From a virus: a stretch of 64,000 nt of DNA. Where the stretch lies: IMG/VR virus record IMGVR_UViG_3300043539_001111, positions 1 to 64,000 of that record. The stretch is one strand, 5' to 3'. The translations under genes and the position numbers were made by a program. How positions within the stretch are numbered: the first letter of the stretch is position 1; each line of letters opens with the position of its first letter. The notes under the pieces were generated by a model. It saw only the letters and a list, made by a program, of their open reading frames with translations. It did not search any database and was not told where the DNA came from. Positions 17,946 through 24,893 of this stretch are shown here, one piece after another.

Positions 17946-18672
17946 TAATTTTTGTTTTATGTTGTCTTATATAATCAAACCCTTTATCCGACCATTGTGC
18001 TCTACCTAACGGATTTTTTAAAAAATGTTTGATTAATGTTGGGATATAATCATAATGCCCCATTGCGATATGTTTAGTTAAATAATCATATTTTTCATCG
18101 GCATTTTTTTCCATTATAACAAAAACTTTATTTGATAATAATGGAGTTAATCTTATCCAATCAAATTCTTGAGAACTATCGTGAGTATTAACCAATAAAA
18201 CTATTTTACTATTATTAATTAATTTCCACAAATCAGCACCAACAACAGGAGGTGATGTATGAAGAATAACTTTATTTGGTACTGATATTTTATCTAATAT
18301 TTCTTTTCGTCTAGGACTTAATACTCCGTAAAAAAGTACATCAATTTCTTTAGATTCTTCATATTCAACTCTATAGTTATTTGAATAACGAATTTCAAAA
18401 TTTTTAGAATAATCTAAAACTTTTGTTGCGTTTTCACACATTATTTTGTATTCCGGATATCGATTAAAGGTTCTTTCAAGGGGTTCTGTTTGAACTACAA
18501 TATAATCACCTTTAATTGCTTTGTAAAATCCTGATAAGAATGATGTAAAGAATAAAACCCAAGTACCCGTTTCGTTTGGGTTTGATGTGTGTTTACAAGG
18601 TTCACCTAAAACCTCCTCAACCATTTTTGAGATTGAATTAAAGTAACCTCCTTGTTTATGAATTAAATACAT
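17932..18672 (-). CDS. Glycosyltransferase-like protein, GT-B type
   Basis: 246 aa. It lacks a DxD start. Instead it shows VLFYGVLSPRRKEILDKI, the beginning of a second Rossmann domain in GT-B (GT4-like) proteins, and ends with RLTPLLSNKVFVIME, a region where GT-B enzymes bind the nucleotide. The protein is short, so the N-terminal domain is reduced. It overlaps its neighbours by 1 and 14 nt. The assignment is by overall pattern and context. Confidence 0.5.
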   Translation of the reverse strand: MYLIHKQGGYFNSISKMVEEVLGEPCKHTSNPNETGTWVLFFTSFLSGFYKAIKGDYIVVQTEPLERTFNRYPEYKIMCENATKVLDYSKNFEIRYSNNYRVEYEESKEIDVLFYGVLSPRRKEILDKISVPNKVILHTSPPVVGADLWKLINNSKIVLLVNTHDSSQEFDWIRLTPLLSNKVFVIMEKNADEKYDYLTKHIAMGHYDYIPTLIKHFLKNPLGRAQWSDKGFDYIRQHKTKIIEND

Positions 18673-19241
18673 TATAGTAAGTGTTGTTTATTTTCTTTTA
18701 TTCCTCCACGATACCAATGTTGAACATATATTCCTTTCATTAATCCAACTTTCTCATTAATTAATCTAATTTTTCTGTGAATATCGTTATCAATAGTTAA
18801 CATTTTATCTTCTTTAAAACCACCAACTTTTTCCCATACAGATTTTTTGATTGCAATAAAAACGCCACTTAATTCCATATTTTTTGTTACATCCATAACT
18901 TGATTTCCATATAATTCCCAAATACGGTCACCAAAATTTCTATGATATTCTTGGTCGTTTGTTTTAACGTCAACATTAGGTGCAATTTGGTATTGGCAAT
19001 TAACTCTATTGGTTACACAGGTAAATAAAGAATATTCAGGGTTAGAATCAATAACCTCTTCGATTCGTTTACCAAAAAAATGAGATGTATGAACCGCATC
19101 TCCGTCTAAGAAACAAATCCAATCATTAGTTTTAACCATTGACATTAATTCATTATATGATTTACCAATATTTTTATCAGAATTCCAAGGAATCATATGA
19201 AAAACTCTTCCTTTAGGTTTAATAAATGTAATTTCAGACAT
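18672..19241 (-). CDS. Family 2-type glycosyltransferase, N-terminally reduced
   Basis: 189 aa. It contains WICFLDGDAVHT, the DxD-bearing strand of GT2 enzymes, then SGVFIAIKKSVWEKVGGF and a metal or base site near ENDIHRKIR (here IDNDIHRKI). The first Rossmann strand of GT2 is missing, so the protein starts late compared with the family. It is the first gene of the minus-strand operon. It may need a partner or have lost the donor-binding half. Confidence 0.65.
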   Translation of the reverse strand: MSEITFIKPKGRVFHMIPWNSDKNIGKSYNELMSMVKTNDWICFLDGDAVHTSHFFGKRIEEVIDSNPEYSLFTCVTNRVNCQYQIAPNVDVKTNDQEYHRNFGDRIWELYGNQVMDVTKNMELSGVFIAIKKSVWEKVGGFKEDKMLTIDNDIHRKIRLINEKVGLMKGIYVQHWYRGGIKENKQHLL

Positions 19242-19307
19242 ATTATTTAGTATATAGTATTAAAATAGTGTATTTGATGTATTTATAAATATTGAACCTT
19301 TCTTTTT

Positions 19308-20453
19308 ATGAAATTAATTATTGTATCCACCTTTTGGAATTCTGAAAAATATGTAGCAGACTGTATTAAGTCAATAAAAAATCAATATTATAGTGAGTTT
19401 GTTGCTTATATAGTTGATGATGTTTCGACCGACAATTCTTATGAAGTTGCCCTTGAGGCGATTGATGGTGATGAAAGATTTATATTAATTAAAAACACCG
19501 AAAAAAAATATAAAACAAAAAATTTTATTGATGTCATCAATAATAATCCGGATATTGATTGGGATGATGTTATTATTGAAATTGATGGTGATGACCAACT
19601 AAGTGATAACTTTGTTTTAGGTTTAATTAATAAAATTTATACAAATGAAAACATATGGATTTGTGGTTCAAAATGGATGGATAAAAATGGTGTTGTAGGG
19701 AATTATGGTAAATTTAATGCTGATAAAGCAAGAATTAAATCATGGAATTTCTCACACATGAGAACCTATCGAGCATTTTTATTTAGAATGATAAAAGAAG
19801 AACATTTAATGTTTGAAGGTGAATATTTTAAAGCCGGATGTGATATTGGTGCCGGAATCCCTATGTTAGAAATGGCCGGAAATGAACATTTTTATTATTT
19901 GGACCAAGTTACTTATATCTACACATGGCATGATAACCAATCATATTCAAGTACAAATTCATTTGGTGATAAAACTTTGCAAAGTAAAGTTGCGGGATAT
20001 GTTTATAAATTACCAAAATATGAAAAAGTAATAATAGTTAATGAAGATGGTGTAACATACACACCTAATTATGGTAAACCAAAAGAAAGTGTTGAATTAA
20101 TATCTCGATTAACCGCTCCAAAACCAAGATTATCTAAAAAACCTGTGGTTGTTCAACCTACCATTGTTGAAAAACCGGTTGTTGTTGACAAAACAAAGAG
20201 TATAAATTTAATTAATTCTTTATTGAATAAAAAAGAACCAACTGATAATGTTGATTATAGTGTTATTAATAAAATAATACAAAATAAATCCATTTATATA
20301 CCACCTAAAAAAGATAGTAAACCCCTTAAAGAACTTGTTCCAAACTATCGTAATCAGTTAACCGAACTTAAAAAAGATTCTATGACTAATCAAAGAAAAC
20401 AATTTGACGAAGTTTATATGAAAAAAAGAAAAAAAGGTGGATTATATTTTTGA
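19308..20453 (+). CDS. Glycosyltransferase family 2 with C-terminal extension
   Basis: 381 aa. A complete GT2 domain fills residues 1-230: LIIVSTFWNSEKYVADCIKSI, DDVSTDNS, and IIEIDGDDQLSD with the DxD site. The next 150 residues form a Pro/Lys-rich tail (VVVQPTIVEKPVVVDK and further basic helices), unusual for the family and possibly a virion anchor. It is divergent from the five-gene transferase operon, 66 nt away, and preceded by TATTTATA. A late-expressed glycosylation step of a virion protein is plausible. Confidence 0.75.
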   Translation: MKLIIVSTFWNSEKYVADCIKSIKNQYYSEFVAYIVDDVSTDNSYEVALEAIDGDERFILIKNTEKKYKTKNFIDVINNNPDIDWDDVIIEIDGDDQLSDNFVLGLINKIYTNENIWICGSKWMDKNGVVGNYGKFNADKARIKSWNFSHMRTYRAFLFRMIKEEHLMFEGEYFKAGCDIGAGIPMLEMAGNEHFYYLDQVTYIYTWHDNQSYSSTNSFGDKTLQSKVAGYVYKLPKYEKVIIVNEDGVTYTPNYGKPKESVELISRLTAPKPRLSKKPVVVQPTIVEKPVVVDKTKSINLINSLLNKKEPTDNVDYSVINKIIQNKSIYIPPKKDSKPLKELVPNYRNQLTELKKDSMTNQRKQFDEVYMKKRKKGGLYF

Positions 20454-20479
20454 TAATTAAATAATTTGTATTACTTTTG
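20450..20479 (+). promoter_or_regulatory. Bacteroidota-type promoter, leaderless arrangement
   Basis: TTG at 20450-20452, 19-nt spacer, TACTTTTG at 20472-20479. The ATG of the next gene is exactly 4 nt downstream, so the transcript probably starts at or next to the AUG. Confidence 0.7.
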
Positions 20480-20483
20480 TCCA

Positions 20484-20747
20484 ATGAAAACATTTGATGA
20501 TTTAGTATTTAAACCGCACCCATTAGGTAGAGGTTGTGTTATGGCCAGATTAGATTTAGGAAACGATATTGAAGTTTCCGTGGTTGGAGGTCCGGGGTTA
20601 TATGGAAATGGAAAAACTTCATTTGAAGTCGCAGCATTCTACAAAACTCTTGGTAAATTTGTACCATTTGAAGATGGTGAAGATGTTTCAGGTTGGAACT
20701 CAAAAGTTTCCGTAACAAAAATTATTAACAGATTAGAAAATTTATAA
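20484..20747 (+). CDS. Hypothetical protein, 87 aa
   Basis: Not recognised. It is a compact beta-rich protein with PLGRGCVMARLDLGN and VVGGPGLYGNGKTSFEVA. The ATG at 20484 is chosen because a promoter box ends 4 nt before it; a frame start 18 nt upstream would lie inside the promoter. It is followed after 3 nt by another small gene. Probably early. Confidence 0.65.
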   Translation: MKTFDDLVFKPHPLGRGCVMARLDLGNDIEVSVVGGPGLYGNGKTSFEVAAFYKTLGKFVPFEDGEDVSGWNSKVSVTKIINRLENL

Positions 20748-20750
20748 ATT

Positions 20751-21008
20751 ATGCCAGATTTTAGCACCTATGTTGACATTGACCCGAGTGAATACGTTGA
20801 TAATTGTTCACCTAGAGAAATTACAGAATTAATTAATATCCTTGTTGATGAAGGGTATTTAGATGGTGAGCCAGTTACATCCCCTAATCACCACAATCTA
20901 TTAGACGAGGAGTGGGCAAATATTATTAGTAAGATAATGAAGTCCCGATTACTCTTATCTAGCGAGGATGAAAATACAATAATTGAGATTGCAAAAAGAT
21001 TAATATAA
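20751..21008 (+). CDS. Hypothetical protein, 85 aa
   Basis: Not recognised. An acidic helical protein with SPREITELINILVDEGYL and a His-Asn-rich middle. It looks like the phage-typical small proteins with a 'two-helix plus charged tail' layout. It is co-transcribed with the gene upstream (3-nt gap) and is the last gene before the first attenuator-like unit. Confidence 0.55.
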   Translation: MPDFSTYVDIDPSEYVDNCSPREITELINILVDEGYLDGEPVTSPNHHNLLDEEWANIISKIMKSRLLLSSEDENTIIEIAKRLI

Positions 21009-21025
21009 AAAAAATAAAAAAATAT

Positions 21026-21055
21026 TTGACTTTTGATAAACTTTTTGTAAGTTTG
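21026..21055 (+). promoter_or_regulatory. Bacteroidota-type promoter
   Basis: TTG at 21026-21028, 19-nt spacer, TAAGTTTG at 21048-21055. It drives the short leader unit that ends at the terminator near 21,280. Confidence 0.75.
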
Positions 21056-21101
21056 TAATAGTTATTAAGAACAAGGTAGAAATACCACAAAAAAAAGAAA
21101 A

Positions 21102-21224
21102 ATGAAAAACACTAATAAACATATGAATGTCTCGATTTGGAACCAACAATTTAGTAATTGTTCGTATCCGCGTATCTCGCATACAAGTTCAGCTGATTTA
21201 TTAAGTGATTTAATTTTATACTAA
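21102..21224 (+). CDS. Leader peptide of an attenuator-like unit, 40 aa
   Basis: A 40-codon frame (begins MKNTNKHMNVSIWNQQF) lies between its own promoter and an intrinsic terminator. Within the frame, AGTTCAG at 21186-21192 can pair with CTGAACT, the 5' arm of the terminator at 21254-21260, so translation position could decide whether the terminator forms. That is the layout of a transcription attenuator. Whether the peptide itself matters is unknown. Downstream is the promoter of the first tRNA operon. Confidence 0.5.
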   Translation: MKNTNKHMNVSIWNQQFSNCSYPRISHTSSADLLSDLILY

Positions 21225-21250
21225 AGATTAAACCAATAATATAAGATAAA

Positions 21251-21283
21251 ATCCTGAACTCAAAAAGTTCAGGATTTTTTTTT
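21251..21283 (+). terminator. Intrinsic terminator of the leader unit
   Basis: ATCCTGAACT and AGTTCAGGAT form a 10-bp stem with a CAAAA loop, then T9. The 5' arm can alternatively pair with AGTTCAG inside the leader ORF. Confidence 0.9.
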
Positions 21284-21292
21284 GTCAAAAAA

Positions 21293-21322
21293 TTGGAAGT
21301 TAAAAAAAAAGGATTACCTTTG
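21293..21322 (+). promoter_or_regulatory. Promoter of tRNA operon 1
   Basis: TTG at 21293-21295, 19-nt spacer, TACCTTTG at 21315-21322. The 5' leader that follows contains TTGAAATATTGGTAA, also found after the promoter of tRNA operon 2 (25,69x), so both pre-tRNAs share a leader motif. Confidence 0.8.
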
Positions 21323-21369
21323 TCCCGTCAAAATAAAGGATAAGTTATTTGAAATATTGGTAAGAAAAT

Positions 21370-21451
21370 GGAAGAGTGGACAGTTGGTTGTCGAGCGGTC
21401 TTGAAAACCGTCGCTCGTAATGGGTTGCAGGTTCGAATCCTGTCTCTTCCG
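21370..21451 (+). tRNA. tRNA-Ser(TGA)
   Basis: Acceptor GGAAGAG/CTCTTCC, anticodon loop CTTGAAA with anticodon TGA, long variable arm as expected for Ser, T-loop TTCGAAT. CCA is not encoded. Confidence 0.92.
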
Positions 21452-21552
21452 CGGGTTAGTTAAATAGTTTAATCCACACCCAAAAAAGAATGTCCGGAGA
21501 GAGTCCGGGGCGAACGTAATTGTGGTAATCGTTCTTTAACTAAAAAATATTT
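21452..21552 (+). other. Structured spacer RNA
   Basis: Between two tRNAs. TTAGTTAAA near its start can pair with TTTAACTAA at its end. Inside are hairpins with TCCGG..CCGG and GAACG/CGTTC. Not a tRNA. It could be a processing element or a separate small RNA. Confidence 0.4.
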
Positions 21553-21624
21553 TGCCCCTTCGTATATCGGTTAGTACACATGGTTTTGGTCCATGCGGGG
21601 GGAGTTCGATTCTCTCAGGGGTAA
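21553..21624 (+). tRNA. tRNA-Gln(TTG)
   Basis: Acceptor TGCCCCT/AGGGGTA with one G-U, anticodon stem CATGG/CCATG, loop TTTTGGT with anticodon TTG, T-loop TTCGATT. Confidence 0.9.
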
Positions 21625-21631
21625 CAAAAAT

Positions 21632-21703
21632 GGTGATATGGTCGATTGGTTTAGGCACTGGATTGCAAACTCAGTTAGGTGGGTTCGATTCCTACTATCA
21701 CCT
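21632..21703 (+). tRNA. tRNA-Cys(GCA)
   Basis: Acceptor GGTGATA/TATCACC, anticodon loop TTGCAAA with anticodon GCA, T-loop TTCGATT. The anticodon stem has one mismatch. Confidence 0.88.
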
Positions 21704-21710
21704 CAACGGG

Positions 21711-21753
21711 TTCGGTGGAAACCCAAAAATAGATGATGAATCTATGTCCACCA
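21711..21753 (+). other. Nested hairpin
   Basis: CGGTGGA and TCCACC enclose a second hairpin TAGAT-GATGA-ATCTA. It lies between tRNA-Cys and a CAT-anticodon tRNA and is not itself a tRNA. Confidence 0.4.
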
Positions 21754-21757
21754 AAAT

Positions 21758-21826
21758 GCCGAGGGGTCAGGTGACCGGAGATGGCTCATATCTATTTCTA
21801 GAATGGCTCGATACCATTTCTCGGTA
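21758..21826 (+). tRNA. tRNA with CAT anticodon, short D-arm
   Basis: Acceptor GCCGAG/CTCGGT, anticodon loop CTCATAT with anticodon CAT, T-stem AATGG/CCATT with loop CTCGATA. The D-arm is cut to GGTC-AGGT-GACC, so the RNA is only 69 nt. It could decode Met, or Ile if lysidine-modified. Confidence 0.55.
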
Positions 21827-21842
21827 CGAACAGCACTCAGTT

Positions 21843-21877
21843 TATATGTTTGAGGGTGGGAGGAATCTAAACATATA
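21843..21877 (+). other. Long A/T hairpin
   Basis: ATATGTTT and AAACATAT form an 8-bp stem around a 17-nt purine-rich loop just before tRNA-Val. Probably a processing signal or small RNA. Confidence 0.4.
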
Positions 21878-21880
21878 TTT

Positions 21881-21951
21881 GCCTCGATGGCGTAATGGGA
21901 GCGTATTTGTCTTACATACAAATGGTGGGGGTTCAATTCCCTCTCGAGGTA
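21881..21951 (+). tRNA. tRNA-Val(TAC)
   Basis: Acceptor GCCTCGA/TCGAGGT, anticodon stem TTTGT/ACAAA, loop CTTACAT with anticodon TAC, T-loop TTCAATT. Confidence 0.9.
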
Positions 21952-22007
21952 CAAAAATCTAAAATTTGAGCAGTAAAATGTCTTAAATTTGAGCAATACA
22001 AAAAATT

Positions 22008-22088
22008 GGGTAGTAAAAGTCGTTCGGATACGGCAGCCAGACTGTAAATCTGGTCCTTTTGGGAGTGGTTCGAGTCCACTACTGCCCA
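22008..22088 (+). tRNA. tRNA-Tyr(GTA)
   Basis: Acceptor GGGTAGT/ACTGCCC, anticodon stem CCAGA/TCTGG, loop CTGTAAA with anticodon GTA, long variable arm as normal for bacterial Tyr, T-loop TTCGAGT. It is preceded by a direct repeat of AAATTTGAGCARTA. Confidence 0.92.
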
Positions 22089-22089
22089 C

Positions 22090-22230
22090 AATGATAATGG
22101 TCTTCTCTATCTCTCGGATGTCGACAATCCAAGATAGGTCAAAGAATTCACACACCCCCTGCCGGTGCACCGTAAAACTACGAATAAGCAGTTAAGATTG
22201 GAGCGAGATGGGTACTCCAACATTATCATT
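22090..22230 (+). ncRNA. Structured RNA between tRNA-Tyr and tRNA-Phe
   Basis: AATGATAATG (22090-22099) pairs perfectly with CATTATCATT (22221-22230) and closes a 120-nt domain. Inside are a bipartite hairpin CTATCT..GGAT/ATCC..AGATAG (22107-22137), a palindrome CGGTGCACCG, and TTGGA/TCCAA (22198-22220). It has no tRNA features and no ORF with support. I do not recognise the family. Confidence 0.55.
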
Positions 22231-22234
22231 ACTT

Positions 22235-22307
22235 GGTTCTCTTGTGTAAGTGGTCTGCACGCAAGACTGAAAATCTTGAGGATAGAGTTCGATTCTCTGG
22301 GGAACCA
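22235..22307 (+). tRNA. tRNA-Phe(GAA)
   Basis: Acceptor GGTTCTC/GGGAACC, anticodon stem CAAGA/TCTTG, loop CTGAAAA with anticodon GAA, T-loop TTCGATT. Confidence 0.9.
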
Positions 22308-22330
22308 CGGAGTCCTGAAATAACAGGAAA

Positions 22331-22379
22331 CCCCCACTCCCATATGGCAGCCGGTCCATTAACCCGGTGAAGTGGGGTA
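22331..22379 (+). other. Mini tRNA-like hairpin
   Basis: CCCCACT and AGTGGGG form a 7-bp stem; inside is a CCATATGG palindrome and a second stem GCCGG/CCGGT with a CCATTAA-type loop. It looks like a tRNA without D- and T-arms, or a decayed copy. A smaller hairpin TCCTG/CAGGA lies just upstream. Confidence 0.35.
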
Positions 22380-22384
22380 AATAT

Positions 22385-22470
22385 TGACGGGTTGCCGTAG
22401 TTGGTCGAACGGTCCGGACTGTTAATCCGGTGAAAATATTCCATCGTGGGTTCGAATCCCACCCCGTCAG
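22385..22470 (+). tRNA. tRNA-Asn(GTT), long variable region
   Basis: Acceptor TGACGGG/CCCGTCA, anticodon stem CCGGA/TCCGG, loop CTGTTAA with anticodon GTT, T-stem GTGGG/CCCAC. The variable region is about 16 nt, where bacterial tRNA-Asn normally has 5. Confidence 0.85.
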
Positions 22471-22521
22471 CGAATTTTTTCGAAAATTAACATATTTATT
22501 ATTAACAAAAAAAGTTAATTT

Positions 22522-23061
22522 ATGGAAAGGTATTCGGAACAAATAATTTCTTTAAGAAATGAAGGTAAATCGTATAAAGAAATTAAAAAAATTTTAGGTT
22601 GTGCTTTATCAACTATCTCATATCATTGTACTAAAAATAAAGTTGGTGGTTTTTCAGATAGATTATCGGATGATGATAAGAAAAAATTACAAGAACTATA
22701 TGATGAATTAGGTTCAGTTAAAAAAGTTAGAAAAATGACAGGTAGGTCGGTTGAAACAATATTAAAATATGTTGTAACTAAAAAACCTACAAAAAAAATA
22801 ACATCATCTGAATCAGTTATAAATTGGAGAAAAAGAACTAAACAAAAGTTAATTCAATATAAAGGGGGTTCTTGTGAATTATGTGGATATTATAAATGTG
22901 AACGGGCACTTGAATTTCATCATATTAACCCTGAAGAGAAAGATTTTAGTATTAGTGGTAAAAGTTTATCGTTTGATAAATTAAAAGATGAGGTTGATAA
23001 GTGTATGTTAGTTTGTTCTAATTGTCATTGTGAAATACACGACGGACTTATTAACTTATAA
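22522..23061 (+). CDS. HNH homing-type endonuclease
   Basis: 179 aa. The N-terminal third has two helix-turn-helix-like units (GKSYKEIKKILGCALSTISYH and GSVKKVRKMTGRSVETILKY). The C-terminal third is an HNH domain with CELCGYYKC, LEFHHINPEEKDF and CSNCHCEIHDG, with two Cys pairs for zinc. DNA-binding repeats plus HNH is the make-up of phage homing endonucleases. It stands alone inside a tRNA operon, which fits an inserted selfish gene. A TATTTATT motif lies upstream. Confidence 0.85.
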   Translation: MERYSEQIISLRNEGKSYKEIKKILGCALSTISYHCTKNKVGGFSDRLSDDDKKKLQELYDELGSVKKVRKMTGRSVETILKYVVTKKPTKKITSSESVINWRKRTKQKLIQYKGGSCELCGYYKCERALEFHHINPEEKDFSISGKSLSFDKLKDEVDKCMLVCSNCHCEIHDGLINL

Positions 23062-23068
23062 AATATAT

Positions 23069-23141
23069 GGTGGCTATAGTGTAACGGTTAACACGATAGA
23101 TTGTGGTTCTGTAAATGGGAGTTCGATTCTCCTTAGTCACC
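23069..23141 (+). tRNA. tRNA-His(GTG)
   Basis: Acceptor GTGGCTA/TAGTCAC preceded by G-1 at 23069 and followed by discriminator C, both His features. Anticodon loop TTGTGGT with anticodon GTG. Confidence 0.9.
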
Positions 23142-23148
23142 CAAAAAT

Positions 23149-23220
23149 GTCTCCATAGTTCAACGGATAGAACGTCAGGCTACGGACTTGAAGATGTGGG
23201 CTCGAATCCTGCTGGAGACA
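23149..23220 (+). tRNA. tRNA-Arg(ACG)
   Basis: Acceptor GTCTCCA/TGGAGAC, anticodon stem TCAGG/CTTGA, loop CTACGGA with anticodon ACG, T-loop CTCGAAT. Reading of CGN would need A-to-I editing by the host TadA. Confidence 0.88.
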
Positions 23221-23228
23221 CAAAAAAA

Positions 23229-23290
23229 TCGCTGATAGTAATATCGAAGGTGTGTAATGATATCAACATCGTAGGTTAAGCGATATCCTA
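23229..23290 (+). other. Hairpin with alternative folds
   Basis: ATCGCT/AGCGAT encloses about 50 nt, and GTAGG/CCTAC overlaps it, so two folds compete. Located between tRNA-Arg and tRNA-Ser. Confidence 0.35.
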
Positions 23291-23296
23291 CAAAAT

Positions 23297-23382
23297 GGAG
23301 AGTAAAACAATCAGGGTATTGTCACCTCCTGCTAAGAGAGTGGTTCGGTAAAATGGATGGATTTCGAGTATTCTGCTCTCCG
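23297..23382 (+). tRNA. tRNA-Ser(GCT)
   Basis: Acceptor GGAGAGT/GCTCTCC, anticodon loop CTGCTAA with anticodon GCT, long variable arm, T-loop TTCGAGT. The anticodon stem needs a bulge, so folding is weaker than in the other Ser tRNA. Confidence 0.75.
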
Positions 23383-23398
23383 CAGAAAAATAATAACA

Positions 23399-23473
23399 CT
23401 AGATGTAGAGGAGCCCGGAGTCCTCGCCGTCCTTGGAAGACGGAGACCGCAAGTTCAAATCTTGCCATCTAGA
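23399..23473 (+). tRNA. tRNA-Pro(TGG)
   Basis: Acceptor CTAGATG/CATCTAG, anticodon stem CCGTC/GACGG, loop CTTGGAA with anticodon TGG, T-loop TTCAAAT. Confidence 0.9.
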
Positions 23474-23478
23474 CGACC

Positions 23479-23552
23479 CGGTACTTAGCTCAATTGGTTA
23501 GAGCACTCGCCTGATACGTGAGAGGTTATAGGTTCGATTCCTATAGTACCGA
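23479..23552 (+). tRNA. tRNA-Ile(GAT)
   Basis: Acceptor CGGTACT/AGTACCG, standard D-arm, anticodon loop CTGATAC with anticodon GAT, T-loop TTCGATT. Confidence 0.93.
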
Positions 23553-23581
23553 CAAATGTGGCTCACAAACTTTGATTATTA

Positions 23582-23607
23582 AGTTCAAATTATGTATAAT
23601 TTGAGCC
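23582..23607 (+). other. Hairpin spacer
   Basis: CAAATTA and TAATTTG form a stem in the spacer before tRNA-Lys, with GGCTCA/TGAGCC-type pairing around it. Confidence 0.35.
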
Positions 23608-23635
23608 CAATGTTAAAGTAAAATGAGCTCAATAA

Positions 23636-23707
23636 TCCCCCGTAGCAAACCGGTGTAGGCAACTGGCTTTTAACCAGTGGGGTCAGGTTCAACTCCTGAC
23701 GGGGGAA
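23636..23707 (+). tRNA. tRNA-Lys(TTT)
   Basis: Acceptor TCCCCCG/CGGGGGA, anticodon stem ACTGG/CCAGT, loop CTTTTAA with anticodon TTT, T-loop TTCAACT. Confidence 0.92.
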
Positions 23708-23740
23708 CAAAAAGAATGTTTAACTAATAAATCAAAAGTT

Positions 23741-23980
23741 GTGAGTAGTGTTACTTGGTCAGTATTTAGTGCTGAATATTTTAGTGAAGTAAAAAAAGAA
23801 TCAATGTGGAGAAAACAAACTTTTCTTTATATGGGAGATTTATCCAACGTAGATATGACAACAGATTGGAGATTTAGTGATGTTGAAGGAAAAAGAAGAA
23901 AGTGTGAATTTTTAGGGTTAATAGATAATCCGGAATTTCCACTAAAAGAACCAATAGAAACATATAGAAATAATGAGTAA
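23741..23980 (+). CDS. Hypothetical protein, 79 aa
   Basis: Not recognised. The frame starts with GTG at 23741 (no ATG before it); an in-frame ATG at 23804 would give 58 aa. It is Trp-rich (four Trp) with a charged end, and its stop overlaps the start of the HNH gene by 8 nt, so it is probably translated ahead of it. Confidence 0.5.
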   Translation: MSSVTWSVFSAEYFSEVKKESMWRKQTFLYMGDLSNVDMTTDWRFSDVEGKRRKCEFLGLIDNPEFPLKEPIETYRNNE

Positions 23981-24479
23981 GTACGGAAAAACATTGGTTT
24001 TGGATTCAAGTTATATGCCAAGGTCTATCATAAACACTGAAAGGGCTTTTGTCATAACTTATAAGGGTAATGCAAGTGTTATTGCCGAACATCCGGAATC
24101 ATTCAGTTTGATTAATCCTGAATTGGATATCAAAAAACCCTCAATTATTAGGGTTTACAAATATGTGAATCAACCGATTCATAAAGTTCCTTTAAGTAGG
24201 GAGAATGTTTATAGAAGAGATGGTTATGCCTGTGTATATTGTGGATGTGACAATCGTAAAACTTTAACATTAGACCACGTAATACCCCAATCTAAGGGAG
24301 GTAAAGATGCGTGGGACAACTTGGTAACTGCTTGTAAAAGATGTAATAGTGAGAAATCAAACTTGACATTGGAAGAATATGGTAAAGAAATACCTCAACC
24401 AAGACGACCACATTATTTGATGATGATAAAACAAGTTCATTATATTCCTGAAGAATGGAATGATTATTTATTTTTCTAA
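23973..24479 (+). CDS. HNH endonuclease
   Basis: 168 aa. The N-terminus (LVLDSSYMPRSIINTERAFV) and the C-terminal HNH domain are those of a widespread bacterial and phage family. Motifs: CVYCGCDNRKTLTLDHVIP, then DNLVTACKRCNSEKSN, giving two CxxC zinc pairs and the catalytic His of LDHV. The whole family length is present. It probably nicks or cuts DNA. In a tRNA array it may be a free-standing homing enzyme or act in packaging or host DNA breakdown. Confidence 0.88.
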   Translation: MSKYGKTLVLDSSYMPRSIINTERAFVITYKGNASVIAEHPESFSLINPELDIKKPSIIRVYKYVNQPIHKVPLSRENVYRRDGYACVYCGCDNRKTLTLDHVIPQSKGGKDAWDNLVTACKRCNSEKSNLTLEEYGKEIPQPRRPHYLMMIKQVHYIPEEWNDYLFF

Positions 24480-24484
24480 AAATT

Positions 24485-24514
24485 TTGGCAGAATAAAAAA
24501 TAGTTGTATCTTTG
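24485..24514 (+). promoter_or_regulatory. Bacteroidota-type promoter
   Basis: TTG at 24485-24487, 19-nt spacer, TATCTTTG at 24507-24514. It transcribes the 47-aa gene, tRNA-Trp and the structured RNA after it. Confidence 0.8.
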
Positions 24515-24536
24515 TTGAAATAAAAACGGAGAAACT

Positions 24537-24680
24537 ATGTCATTAGAAAAAGAAATTTTGGGATTTACAAATTGGTTATACGCTAACAATTGGAAACTAA
24601 TTGGTGATGGGATGTGTTTAAATCTTGAAACAAAGTCGATTGGTTATATTAACGAACTGATGGTTGAATATAATAAATAA
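24537..24680 (+). CDS. Small hypothetical protein, 47 aa
   Basis: Not recognised. A 47-codon gene with a clear promoter and AT-rich leader ending GGAGAAACT before the ATG, a rare purine-rich ribosome-binding-like stretch. The protein has an amphipathic helix (LEKEILGFTNWLYANNWKL) and a hydrophobic end. It is the first gene of a unit that continues into tRNA-Trp. Confidence 0.6.
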   Translation: MSLEKEILGFTNWLYANNWKLIGDGMCLNLETKSIGYINELMVEYNK

Positions 24681-24752
24681 AACACCCGCTACGTAACGAA
24701 AGCGCTACGACACGTACTATCTGGCAGGTCAGGTCGGGTGTTTATTGAAAAT

Positions 24753-24823
24753 GCAGGTCACAGACAAGGTGTCGGTACAGTCTCCAAAACTGTTACGGGT
24801 AGGTTCGATTCCTACGGTCTGCG
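24753..24823 (+). tRNA. tRNA-Trp(CCA)
   Basis: Acceptor GCAGGTC/GGTCTGC with G-U pairs, anticodon stem CAGT/ACTG, loop CTCCAAA with anticodon CCA, T-loop TTCGATT. It is preceded by a long-range inverted repeat AACACCCG/CGGGTGTT (24681-24743). Confidence 0.85.
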
Positions 24824-24831
24824 CAGAAGAC

Positions 24832-24883
24832 GGAGAGTGAGTCAAGGGTAATTCCGTTATGGTTATCCCTCGAGGGTCTCTCC
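24832..24883 (+). other. Nested hairpin RNA
   Basis: GGAGAG/CTCTCC outside and AGGGTAA/TTATCCCT inside (one bulge) form a 52-nt hairpin directly after tRNA-Trp. Confidence 0.45.
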
Positions 24884-24893
24884 TGAAGAATTG

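Noticed and set aside
15897-20453. DNA base glucosylation by the transferase block
   Set aside because: The families seen here are those of surface polysaccharide or protein glycosylation; none resembles T4 alpha/beta-glucosyltransferases, and no modified-base synthesis genes are in view.
21552-22543. Several open frames across tRNA operon 1 on both strands
   Set aside because: They cross tRNA genes with intact structure and have no promoter or coding-like protein composition.
22522-24479. Prophage integration at tRNA genes
   Set aside because: The HNH genes are the only mobile-type genes, and no integrase or attachment-site repeat pairs were seen.
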